A stretch of DNA of 64,000 bases from Cheiracanthium punctorium (lineage: Eukaryota; Arthropoda; Arachnida; Araneae; Cheiracanthiidae). The translations under genes and the position numbers were made by a program. Shown here piece after piece: positions 12,468 to 22,925 of this stretch (position 1 is the stretch's first letter; each line of letters starts with the position of its first letter). The stretch is taken from assembly GCA_038373885.1 (NCBI GenBank), contig JAWZYV010013141.1, forward strand, positions 620,001 through 684,000. The letters are read 5' to 3'. Under the pieces are notes generated by a model. The model saw only the letters and a program-made list of their open reading frames with translations. It had not been told where the DNA came from and did no database searches.

Positions 12468-12473
12468 AATAAA
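12468..12473 (+). terminator. Polyadenylation signal of the nested gene
   Basis: AATAAA lies 37 bases after the stop codon. TTTATGGC and a T/GT-rich stretch (ATTTGTTG) follow within about 35 bases, the usual arrangement for cleavage and polyadenylation. It would close the nested transcript near 12490. Confidence 0.45.
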
Positions 12474-12540
12474 ATACTTTATGGCATATATAATTTGTTG
12501 AAAACTTTTACTAAAAATTTTTTCATGTTTTTTAACTTTT

Positions 12541-13665
12541 TGAGCATGTATCTGTGTGTGTATGAGTGAACACGATAGCTCCTAAATGGTGCATTCGATT
12601 GAGCTCAAATTTGGTATGTATCTAGACCATTGCCATGCAAACGTTATTGATTTTGGTGTATATATGACTTATACATTTTTTACAGGGCTACAAAAAAAAT
12701 TTATGGCCTATGGATAGAAATTCTTCATTTCTATCTATAGGCCTAAGTGTGTTAGTGTCTGAAGTGTGCTGGTGTCTGAATGATGCATTCAATTGAGTGC
12801 TAATTGGTTATGTATGTTATAGGTTTCAATCACATGACCTGCATAGATTTTGGTGTGCATAGAGCTGATAATTTGTTCATGGGCAGTGATCCATCTAGGA
12901 TTTTTTCAGATGAGTAAAAATACTCCTTAACCTTTTTAGAAGTATTTTCTATTCCAAACAAGTAATTAAAACAACGAACATGCTAAATTTTCAAATACAT
13001 AATTAAATAGCATTTGACACATAAATAATAACTGATTTTTATATCTAGGTACATAAATATCAGTTCAACAAAAACTAGTACAAAAATTGATTTTTAAAAT
13101 TTAAAATCAGCAAATCATAATTATTTATCAAAATATACCTAATTTTATATGGAAAAGCAATGCGTAAAAACACATATTTCGAAATTTCTAAGGTGTGTAT
13201 TCACATCTAGAGGCGTTGTTGCGATCACTGTTCACGGGGTAAAAAAAAAAAAAAAAAATTCTCATACACAATGGCCTACAGATGCAAATCATTTATAGTG
13301 CGCTAGTGCCTAAATGGTGCATTTTAATAAAAGTTCATAGGTCACAGTCACACAACCTGTATAGATTTTGATGTGGGTAGAGCACAGATGTTAAGTACAG
13401 TGCTACGAAATATTCTTATACATTATGGCACAAATTCTTGAAAGTGTAGTAGCATCTAAAGAGTGCTCAATTAGGTACACGTGTTATAGGTCACTGTCTT
13501 GCACACTGTATAGATTTTAGTATGTGGAGGGCTTGCAGTTTTTTTTTTTTATTTATTTATTATATAGGGCTACAAAAAATTATTCTTATACATTGCGGCC
13601 TATACACTCAAATTATTTGAAGTACACTAGTGTCTGAATACTACATTTGATTGAGCTGATTAAAT
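12541..13665 (+). repeat. Degenerate tandem array, period about 145-195 bp
   Basis: The motif 'TAAATGGTGCATTCGATTGAG .. GTATGTAT .. GATTTTGGTGT .. ACAGGGCTACAAAAAA' recurs with its GCATTC core near 12591, 12785, 13319, 13464 and 13643. Subtracting the hAT insertion at 12884-13230 makes the spacings about 194, 179, 145 and 179 bp. The same unit occurs inverted and much better preserved at 50126-50600. It is non-coding, possibly a small satellite or the internal repeat of a larger transposon. Confidence 0.7.
12884..13230. mobile_element. hAT MITE inserted in the tandem array
   Basis: CAGTGATCCATCTAGGATTT at the left matches the inverted right end (CATCTAGAGGCG .. GATCACTG). The flanking octamers are TTCATGGG and TTCACGGG, 7 of 8 identical, as expected for an aged hAT TSD. 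Removing it restores the period of the host array. The poly-A run near 13241 belongs to the flank. Confidence 0.7.
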
Positions 13666-13769
13666 TTATTTAAATGCTTGGTAAGGATCAAGAGTTCGGA
13701 AAGTCAGTGGAGTTATTCCAGTTTTTTTCTTAAGTATAAAATGAACTGCCGAAAATAAGCTAATAATAT

Positions 13770-13862
13770 TTTTTCACCCTCTCTGAAAACTGTCTCAAAC
13801 AAAAAAAAGGTTCTATAAAGAACCTTTTATTTTGTTTGAGATTCATAGAGGGGGAAAAGAAA
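13770..13862. repeat. Hairpin with GGTTCTATAAAGAACC core
   Basis: CTCAAACAAAAAAAAGGTTC and its complement GAACCTTTTATTTTGTTTGAG enclose a few bases (13794-13840). The arms extend weakly outward (TTTTTCACCCTCTCTG against ATAGAGGGGGAAAAGAAAT). It could be a small foldback element. From 13863 to 15908 I see only AT-rich sequence with a possible decayed Tigger end near 14755 (ACAGCAAAACTTGGATAAC). Confidence 0.55.
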
Positions 13863-15908
13863 TCCAATGTACAATTTTAGTATGACAAATTTCAGGGAAC
13901 CACGATCAGATTTGTAATTTATTAAGATTTTTTTTTATGACTTTATGATAGTAAAAATTACTTTTTCATATTTTAAGATTTTCTTTTCCAAAAAAGCAGT
14001 CATAAGTTAAACACTTATTTTAAAACTCATTAAAATTAATAAAATTCAATTTATTAATAGGAATATTGCATATTAATTCGCAAACCTTTGTGAAATAAAA
14101 AGAGGGGTTACTGAATATTTTCCCCGAAATATACTGAAATGTTACACATCTATTCACCTTTTATCTGGAAACCTTTGCAAAAAAAAATTGGAAAATATTT
14201 AAATATTTTTCCAAAATATGCAGAAACATTTATAAATACCGTACCCGCCTAGTGCAGAAACGTTCCTGCAATTTTAAAATACAAGAGCTGCCCCATATTT
14301 TAAGGTAACACTTCCGATTCTTTTTTTTTTTTTACAGTGTAGCTAATAATTTTAATTAACTAATTTTGTAACTTTTAAGTCTAAATGGTTTGGATTTTTC
14401 CGAGAATACCAGGCGTCACTACCTATGCTAGTAGTAAAGTGTATGTGTGGTTCCAGATAATTTTGAAAACTCTGTTGCTACACATTTGGGGAAAAAAAAT
14501 GCAAAATAGCTACAATAGCATTCAAAATCAGATTATTTTTTAATGCACCATTTAATGCTCTATTTGTTTTATATTTATGCATTTTCATTTATTTTCAAGA
14601 GTTTTTCTAGAAGTGACTTTCCTTTAATGGTTCAATTTAACAACTTATGGCAACAATGCATTCTTGTAACTGTAGTGTTTAAAATAGAATCTGAAATGAG
14701 TTATTTTTAATTTAAGTGAACAAGATTAAAAGTATTGAGTGTAGTTTTCATTATTACAGCAAAACTTGGATAACTCGAGCATGATCAATTCAAAATTTCA
14801 ACTTTGAATTATTCAAGTTTGACTATATAAATAAGAATTATTATTATTATTTTTGCAAGAAGATCGCTTTTGTGTTGCTTTCTAAAATGTGTAGTTCAAA
14901 AATGAACCCTAGCAGAGCAGAGAAAAGGCTCTCTGATGTTGGATAATTCCTCATTTGTTTTTCACTATTAGGATACCTATGCTTAAATTTTTATCCTGCA
15001 ATTTAGTGCCAACTATTTATAAAACAATTATTTAGTTGCCAGATTCTAACCAAAGAAAAAAAAAAAACAGTAAATAAATAAAATAAGCGTGCAGGAAAAT
15101 AAAAGGTGAAATTTTCAGCATTTGTTTTCTCCCCCCATATTTTTCTCTTGATCTGCTGCTGAGTTCAACAATGTTTCATTATACTGGAAATCGAATACTT
15201 TGTGTATTTCTAAAATGATAGGAAAAGTGTAAAATTCTCTCATTTTCTTTCTCCTTTTTAGACAGACTGCAGGTTGTCAAGCTCTGCTATAGATAATTTT
15301 TTGCTTTAGAGCTCTAATGGCATGATTATAAATGATATGTAAAAGTTTTCATTACACTCATCCTCCTATTTTTTCATGGGAAAAGAATACTTATTTCTCT
15401 TGTTGAAATAAGTGGGGCACATGATGCGGGTGCTGTGCTAAAGGGGGTGCCAAGATCAATTATCGCTCCTTGGGAGGGGAACCCTAATTAAGGTTTGACC
15501 CCAGGTGTCGTATACAGTAGTTGCGGCTCCGGTAAGTACTAGTGTTCTTGAAACAGCTCTCAATTATTACTCACACAGAATGTTTAATTCAGACCTTTAA
15601 TATTTTAATTTACTGTTGAACTGAAGAGTTATTTGTGTCTATTAAGATTATTTTAAAGTATGAGTATACTTATATCTCTAAGTACAGATTTTGAACACAA
15701 AAAGTTCAGATTCAGTGATTAAAAAAAGAAAAATCAATTTTTATTCTTGTCAGAAATATTTCTAATTTTGTTTGTCTGTGTTTGTCAGTGTCACAAAAAG
15801 TTAAGTAAATGAACTAAGCACTTTTACATGTCATCTTAAGGCCACCAACAGTTATGCTGGTAATGTTACTTATTTATAAAATATGGCTACTTTTACAGAA
15901 AGATGTTC

Positions 15909-16230
15909 CAGTTTTTCTCTTAATTTACAGAAATAGTATTTTTAGTTATTTCCTATATTACTATTATATTTCTCCAAATGTTTAAATGTTTTTATACATA
16001 TATTTAAAAATTTTAATACATTTACAAAAATATAATAGTAATAATAAAATAAATATAATACCAAACTACTTACTGGTATTATATTTATTTTATGTATTAC
16101 TATTATATTTTTGTAAATTTATTAATTTTTTTAAAGTATTTGTATAAAAAAATTTAAACATTTGGAGAAATACGATAGTAATATATGAAATAACTAAAAA
16201 TACTATTTCTGTAAATTAACAGAAAAACTG
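15909..16230. repeat. 322-bp palindrome (two ~155-bp arms, 12-bp loop)
   Basis: The left arm (15909-16062) begins CAGTTTTTCTCTTAATTTAC. The right arm (16075-16230) is its near-exact reverse complement, ending GTAAATTAACAGAAAAACTG. The loop AAACTACTTACT is at 16063-16074. Differences between the arms are few. The transcript of either strand would fold into a long hairpin. The right arm runs straight into the minisatellite at 16208-16646. Confidence 0.8.
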
Positions 16231-16646
16231 CAGCAAAATGTTGCCAGAATGTAACATCTTTCTGTGTACAGAAAGTTTCTGTATACAGAAGAATTACTGG
16301 CAGCAAAAAGTTGCCAGAAAATTTGTGTATACAGGAATTTTCTGTATACAGAAGAATTACTGGCAGCAAAAAGTTGCCAGAAAATTTCTGTATACAGAAA
16401 TTTTCTGTAGACAGTAATAAATGTTATTCAACAGAAAGATTCTGTAACCCTTACAGATAGTTTCTGTATACAGAAATCAACTGTAAAACGCTGCTTGGAA
16501 ACGACTTTTATATGTATACGGAAAATTTCTGTAGGGAACAGAATTTTTCTGTCATATAACATACAGCTCCTGGCAACAGAAAATTTCTGCCTACAGAATA
16601 TTTCTGGCAACTTTTTGCTGCCAGACTTTTTCTGTTGATTTACAGG
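16208..16646. repeat. Minisatellite of self-complementary CTGTATACAG units
   Basis: Units of the form TTTCTGTATACAGAA .. TACTGGCAGCAAAAAGTTGCC recur about every 65-70 bp (clearest at 16265-16400), then reappear inverted toward 16646 (TGGCAACTTTTTGCTGCC). The outer limits CTGTAAATTAACAGAAAAAC and TTTTTCTGTTGATTTACAG form an inverted pair that matches the palindrome arm next to it. The palindrome and minisatellite may be one foldback element. A frame that reads through it is a by-product of the repeat. Confidence 0.75.
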
Positions 16647-17699
16647 AATATTTTTTGCAGTGTAGTTCGTTTACAGCTTGATTAAAAAAAGGGGGGGGGA
16701 TATATTTGCTTAGATCGAAGTACTGAAAAATCATACGAGTTACGAAAAAGTTCTAAAGAAATTACTTAGTCGGGAACTTGAAAATTCTGCCAAGTGGGTC
16801 GCAATTGAGGCAAATTTCTCATGAAAATTTAAATAAAAATAAAAATGCAATGTGTTGTTCCATGTTTAAGAATTATTTCCTAAGTTGAATATAGATAGAT
16901 TACCATTCACAATTAGAGTATAGAACAAACTGCGTTTGAAGATTCGTTTAGAAACATTCTGAAAAGTTTCGAGTGTGATGCAATTAAATTATTCCAATTT
17001 AAGGTCAAAGGCAATGAATCAGATTTTGTTTTCTCATACTGCAAGCATCAAAGGCCAACCTTCCAGTTTTGAAAATCTTACAATCTGACGTCCTTACGTA
17101 ATAGCGAAATTTAAAATGCTAAGGAAGAAGCATGAATACATTTAGAGTTTATTTCTTATTTGCTTGTGTTTAGTTCCTAAACACTTCTTTACGATTAAAA
17201 AAAAAAAAAAAAAACTCACGATAATTCTTACACGATTAAAAAAAAGAACTAAATTCCCTCCGAAGGATTTAAAACCGGAACAAGTTTGCCTCGGTTTCAA
17301 GTCTTTCGGAGCTATTTCAGTTCCTTCGGAGCGAATTTCGTTTTTTTTTTTTTTTTTTTTTTTTTTTCCCCAAGCGTGTACTGAAAGACAATTAATATAT
17401 AACACATCTAAAAAGCAAAAGTTATGAAGAGCAGGTTAAAAAATAATAACAATGTAGTAAAGACATGTTAAAATATTTTGGTTTGTTTTCATAAACTTTT
17501 TTTTTCACTGACAAATATTCTTTCTCGTAGCATATACTTTAATTTTGTTACATCCTTTTCATTCATATCTGAACCAGCATTTTTAAATGAAGTTTTTCTT
17601 TTACTGGTGTCTTTGAAAAAAAAAAAAATAATAAATAAATAAAAGAATGAATAATTAAAAATAAATTTGAAATTCGATGTAATTTTTATTCTTAAAGCT
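16647..17699. other. AT-rich intronic stretch with one small hairpin
   Basis: The only structure is an inverted pair at 17258-17311 (CTCCGAAGGATTTAAAACCG against CGGTTTCAAGTCTTTCGGAG) flanked by long A and T runs. These runs give similar lysine/phenylalanine-rich frames on both strands. Nothing in it looks coding. Confidence 0.5.
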
Positions 17700-17850
17700 A
17701 TGGAAATGTGGGTTACGGCCAATTATCTACGCTTGGGATCTAGACCGGGAGTGGGATTGCCCTACGTGGGGGACTTTCTAAGGGGTCCTAACCCGTATTT
17801 ACTCGAAGTTTGGAGAAACCCACGGAAAACTCTTAAATCTATGGAGATTT
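17700..17850 (-). repeat. Decayed tRNA-derived SINE (tail part)
   Basis: ACTTTCTAAGGGGTCCTAACC and GTTTGGAGAAACCCACGG match the tail of the SINE at 24639-24882 in the same (minus) orientation. The tRNA-like head is not recognisable. No TSD was found. Confidence 0.55.
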
Positions 17851-17966
17851 TTAAATAAACGGAATGGTGAGGGGAAAATATTAATTCTCACGATGGATGG
17901 AAAAAGATTGAAATTGGGATGCAGGATATTTAATGCTTATCAAATTATTTTTACAGTAAAGGAAAA

Positions 17967-18001
<35 letters not shown>

Positions 18002-18643
18002 AACACCTCGGAATTTTTAATGATTTGAGGGAGGAAAAAGATAATAATAAAATAAAATCTGCTGAATAACCTAATACCTACAAAATAAACTAAGAAGAAT
18101 AAATACCTGCAGACCTACAAAATAAACAAATAAGAATAAAATACATCCTATTCTAAAAATATCCACATTTACATTTTTTGCGTAACTGATAATACTAAGT
18201 CACATAACTATGCTCCCCCCCCCCTCCTCCCTGAAACACTTACTAATAACATTATCGGCGATGCATAAAAGCCTGCAGATGCGTTCTCTACCGAATATGT
18301 GTAACTAGATTTTTGGGACCTTAATGGAAACCAAATCACTTCACCAAGCGTAGGAAGTAAGAGAAACTTAAATCCGATGCGTGATGGCCGGGCATTCAGT
18401 GAAATCACTCGTGCGAATATCGATTGTTCACATGATGGCCCGAACACCCCAAGTCAAAAGATCATTTAAGTAAATCACTGGGCTCTTCAATTGCATATCA
18501 CGTACATCTATGGCAAGTGGTTCAGTATTATTTCCGTAGTTCAGTAGAGAATGCGTCTTAATAATGCCTGCTAGTTGTCCACGGAAGCTTAGGTTCGACG
18601 CTACGCGGGGCTGCTTCAATAGCAGATTGAAATGATACAGACG
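17851..18643. other. Unexplained stretch, GC-richer after 18230
   Basis: After AT-rich sequence and a long A-run (about 17980-18003), bases 18230-18640 are clearly less AT-rich than their surroundings and carry several CpG sites (GCGATGCATAAAAGCC, GACGCTACGCGGGGC). Frames of 79 and 98 codons are open on the minus strand but show no domain I know. It could be a decayed gene or transposon body. Confidence 0.35.
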
Positions 18644-18798
18644 AGGTATGGGCAACCTTTGAAAAGTTGCGGGCCAAACCTTTAGGATGTTAGCGAATCG
18701 CGGGTTTATATGGGTTTTATGCAAGGTTTTGATATGTTCAGCGGGTCGGATCGAACGCCGTGGAGGGCCACATCCGTCCTGCGGTTGCCCATATGTGG
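18644..18798. mobile_element. hAT MITE, TIR core TATGGGCAACC
   Basis: The element runs from AGGTATGGGCAACCTTTG to CGGTTGCCCATATGTGG and is flanked by perfect octamers TACAGACG (18636-18643, 18799-18806). GCGGGCC and GGGCC(A) motifs sit just inside each end, as in the elements at 29228 and 41316, so it is probably a distant small relative. Confidence 0.8.
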
Positions 18799-19257
18799 TA
18801 CAGACGAATACGCGAATAGCACTTGCAGAAAATTTTCAGTTTGAAGACAGCTTTGATAATATATCAAGTTTATTATGTTTGGTTTTACAAAATGATCAAT
18901 CAATATCAATATACTTTAATTTAAAAGCATTAGTATAATGGATAAATATATATTGTAATCGTTAAGCTTATGTTACTTTAAAATAATGTGGTTTGGTATT
19001 GATAGCAATATAGAACTCGGTAGGCACACAATGAGCGTTTTTCCTTTTTCCTTTCTTCCCGCCAGAAAATTTGTAAGACATTATTTGAGTTCGCAGACAG
19101 CTTTACATTTTATCTAGGTCTGTCCAATAGTAAAAAGGGCCTTTCTGAAAATTTTGTTATCCCTCCCCCCCAACCTCACGCAACATAATAGTTAAATTAA
19201 AAAAATATATTAACATGAAATTGAAGCGTAAAATTTCCTGTCGCATTTGGCAAAATA

Positions 19258-19417
19258 CAGTGGTACCTTGAAGATACAAGTCATAACACTCATTTTTTTT
19301 TTCGCGAAACGAGATTAGTTCCAGATACGAGCCATCTAAATCAAAGTGTAAAGTTTTACAACAAACGTGAAGCAAGGCTCGGTCAAGGAACGAAATTCAT
19401 ATCTCAAGGTACCACTG
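19258..19417. mobile_element. Tigger-like MITE, TIR CAGTGGTACCTTGA
   Basis: This 160-bp element begins CAGTGGTACCTTGAAGATAC, ends ATATCTCAAGGTACCACTG and is flanked by TA on both sides. Internal ACGAG/CTCGT and AACG motifs are paired across the centre. It is non-coding. The 18807-19257 interval before it is plain AT-rich sequence. Confidence 0.85.
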
Positions 19418-19756
19418 TACGGCAAGAAGAGCTTAATTTTTAATAAATAAAAGGGCGGTCTTACGGCACGAGACCTATAATGCGTCCTATTGTAAATTAC
19501 AAAATTTAATTTAAAATTACGTAAATTTTTATTTATCATTGTAATTGTGTCCAATTAACATCAATATCAACAGAAACATATTTAAAAAAATTATCCCAAA
19601 AGAAATTTAATTAATTGAAAAATCACCAATAAAAGAAGTACAAGAGCTGAATTTCCATGCAAATTAAGCCCTGACTACATATTTTTCCAAAAGTTAAAAA
19701 AAAAATCATTACAGGCGTAAGTTTATAGTTTCTTACAGACCACGGTGCAACTTAGG

Positions 19757-22002
19757 TTTGTGTTTGTGTGATTAAGGCAACGCTACGCTAGGGCGATCTG
19801 CCTTGTGAGGTGTCTTGGTAGGAGGGCTTTCTAAGGGGTTCTAACCCGTATTCACGTTACATTTGGAGAAAACCTACCAAAACTCCAGACTGTTAGATAG
19901 TGCTGTAAAAGTAACGACAAAATGAGTATCCGTATGTATTTGTTACTTAGATGTTCGCTATTCGTTACTAAGTATTCGTTACTCGTTACTTTCGTTACTA
20001 CTAATAGAATCGGTAATAGGGTGTTATATAGTGCCCCATAACAACACATCCTGGACAGTGTTGTTATGGGTATATGCCGCCCATACATAAACCCATAGCA
20101 AAACCTAACCAAAAAGAATTTTTTTTAGCGAAGTTGTACAAAGTTGTATTTAGAGCTTATTTTCTCAGATTTACAGATTGTTTTTATACACATTTATGGT
20201 TTTATACAATGCTAAATTATCCGAATTACTGAGTGCACATAGAAATCTTCCAAAGACATATGCCATTCTTTTCTTTTCTCAACCCCCCCCCCTTTTTTAA
20301 TTCTGAACGCTGGTTTAACCTGTTCATTCTTATCATAAAAAGTGTAAAGGAAAGCTTGTGACTCGTGTTTTTTCTGGGTTGCGGTTTCTCGAATACTGAG
20401 ATCCAGGGATTGGGCCACATATATAAAATTCACAGGGCAGGGGATCTCAGTATGATATTAACTACTTTGCGTTTCTACAAGCATAATATCTTTATTATTT
20501 GTGAGTTCTTATTTCATATCAAAAACTTCTTTTGCTGGATCATTTTTCAAAGTAAATTAAAAATCACCATATTTTAATTTAAAATTGTTTAATTCAGTGA
20601 GAATTATCTATTTTTAAGATATTTCCAGTTCTATTTCTGCACTTTTGGGATGAAAGGGGTTAGCCCCTTCTGTGGGTGCATATATGAGAGCATTCTTTAA
20701 ACAAAAATTATCACTCCTTTCATACAGAAAGAATGGTTGCACCGGATTATGCGTATTCCATGAGTTCATGGAATAAAATGTACCATAAAATAGGGCAGAT
20801 GGCCCCCTAAACACCGACATTTTAGAAACATACTGAACTTTATTGAAATATTTTAATACCAGTGGCTTACGCAGGAGTGGGCATAGAAATCCCGGGTCGC
20901 TCCCAATTTTTTATATATTTTTTAAACAATTACTTAAAAAATGTGTTTAGGTTTCCATGCTAAATATTTTTTTTAGTTCCAAATAATATTTTAAATAATA
21001 AAAATGTGTGAATTCGTTTACTTTATAAAAATATTTTTTTAAAAGGTGTATTTAAATAATTTGTTATTTATTACTCATTTCGATTCTAGCTAAAAAAAAG
21101 AAAAAGTTAAGTTCGCAATCCTGCTTCGGAATCACCCTGAAAGAAAGAATTCTGATTGCACCACTATTTAGTACTAAAATGTTAGAAAGCCCGAAATTAG
21201 CACCCCTTACTAACATGCTTCTCTTTTATGTATTGCTCCTCTACAATTATAAGAACACCCCCTTCCCCCCCCGCAAAAAAAGAGTTCAACTGCGCATAAT
21301 AACATACTATACACCGGATCGTATCCCCCCATTGTACGACCCATATCAATAGAGCAGCAGATACTATTCCATCTCCATAACTGTAACGAAACATACGGAT
21401 TCTTCCAAACCTCATCAAAACGATACAATTCGGCGCGGCACAAACGAATTGCAACCAGAACATACTACTACTCAAATACCGAAACTGATTTTTCCCTCCC
21501 AACAGCGAGAATCCATAATACTTCCGGTATCTAGTAACGGAAAGGAACATACTATTACTCAAATACCGAAATTCATTTTCTCCCTCCCGCAGTCTTGTAT
21601 TCGAAGTTCGAACCTGGTCGATCCGAAATGCAAACTCGAAAGTCATTTTCCCCCTTGAAACCGCGATCCGATATCCAGTAACGCCAGTAACAAATAACAG
21701 AAGATATTAGTACTCGATTACTGGAACCCGTTTCCCCTCTAGTTCGCCTCGCCTGGCAGTCTGTATTCGAAGTTCGAAGCTGCTCGATCCGAAACATCTT
21801 CGGATCGAGTAGTAACGATATCAACCTAAAAGTAACAGTTCGTTACTTCGAGTCTGAGTGATTATCCGTATCTTAGTACCGAATACATGCGGTTTGCTTC
21901 AGCTCTACTGTTAGATCGACAGCCGAACCCGGGACCTTCACATTTCGGCCGTCTACCATTTTCAGTGACATAACCACTTAAGACGTGACATGGTGAGGCG
22001 TA
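19757..22002 (-). repeat. tRNA-derived SINE split by a 2.0-kb hAT insertion
   Basis: The SINE tail (19757-19897: AACGCTACGCTAGGGCGATC, TAAGGGGTTCTAACCCG) and head (21908-22002: GTTAGATCGACAGCC, box-B-like AACCCGGGACC, box-A side ACATGGTGAGGCG) together match the intact SINE at 24639-24882. CAACTTAGG occurs at 19748-19756 and 22003-22011 as the SINE's own TSD. The insertion between the halves is described separately. Confidence 0.8.
19898..21907. mobile_element. 2.0-kb non-autonomous hAT element, TIR TAGNGCTG
   Basis: The ends TAGTGCTGTAAAAGTAACG and (inverted) TAGAGCTGAAGC lie between perfect octamers CTGTTAGA (19890-19897, 21908-21915), cut out of the SINE. Subterminal CGTTAC/GTAACG motifs are dense near both ends, as hAT transposases often bind such repeats. 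Near 21470-21830 a block with ACTCAAATACCGAAA and GTATTCGAAGTTCGAA is repeated. A 149-codon minus-strand frame over that block only translates the repeat. No transposase is visible. Confidence 0.8.
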
Positions 22003-22011
22003 CAACTTAGG

Positions 22012-22605
22012 AAGCAGCATCCTAAAAATCTTCGAGTAAATATTATTATTGTTTATTTATTTATTTGTTGTTATTTATTGTTGTTCAATTATTTATTATT
22101 ATTTGTTGTTTATTTATTGATTGTTTATATATTATATATTTGTTTCAGGAAATACATTCGTAAACCATATCATTTTTTAAACTGTTTACACTGTTACACG
22201 ACAACAAAATTCATCGACGAATCGGAGAAGGAAAACAGCGATGTTCGTAAAACGAGAATTTACAGATGAATCGCATCTTGGGATACCGTTCGGGACCAGT
22301 GAAAACAGTTCGTACAATCGTCGAGCGTTCGTAAAAAAACCAGCGTCTACTGTACCCTCTCTCACGGGAGGGGGTACATACATGGCAGGCATCCAGAGTT
22401 CAGGGAATCGCCTGCCTACCTACCTCCAAGACACAGGCAAACGACCTTGCCGTCTTGCCTAAGTTCTCTTTCACGATCTGCAGAGGCAGCGGGAGAGAAA
22501 ATCGTGCAGGGACGACGTCAATCGGTGCTCATATGGAGGTAGATAAAAATAAAACAACAAAACATTGTGGAGAGAGAGTCCTTCTAACACGTGTAACTAA
22601 CTTAA
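22012..22605. other. ATTT-rich tract, then unassigned sequence
   Basis: Bases 22035-22140 are a TTATT/TTTATT-rich low-complexity tract. Bases 22180-22560 are more balanced in composition with several CpG sites and a short hairpin (TACCCTCTC .. GGGGGTACA near 22350), but no frame or transposon end I can identify. Confidence 0.4.
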
Positions 22606-22925
22606 CCCTTTCACAGGCCTACGCTCCCAATTGGGAAACAACAATTTCTTCAATTGGGAAACAAACATTCATTTCCCATACTGAAAAATTAAAGTTTATC
22701 AATATTGACTTGAAAAAAATTAGTAGATATAGTTGAAACGTGACTTGATTTTTTGAAATAGAATTTGTATTTCTATCATGAGTGGAGAAAGTGAAGAAAA
22801 AACCATAAAAAGAGCCATTTTCATAAAATTTTAAGGAAATATCTTGATACAACCCCTCCCCCTTCAAACTTTATCTTTACTTAAATTTAAAAATAAACAT
22901 TTCATTTATTCTAAAAATTACACTT
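22606..22925 (+). mobile_element. Truncated piggyBac-like MITE
   Basis: TTAA then CCCTTTCACAGGCC, and CCCAATTGGGAAACA palindromes, match the left end of the element at 42524-43013. Similarity continues through ACAACCCCTCCC and TTATTATTTAAATTTTCAT, then stops. The right terminus is missing. Confidence 0.6.

Noticed and set aside
17142..17427. Similar 87-codon frames on both strands
   Set aside because: They arise from a hairpin flanked by long A and T runs, so both strands read as K/F-rich peptides. They are not genes.
21197..21646. 149-codon open frame on the minus strand, the longest in the window
   Set aside because: It runs through an internally repeated block of the non-autonomous hAT element. 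Its peptide is just that repeat translated (FRYLSNSMF/FRYLSSSMF), with no known domain and no splice or promoter context.
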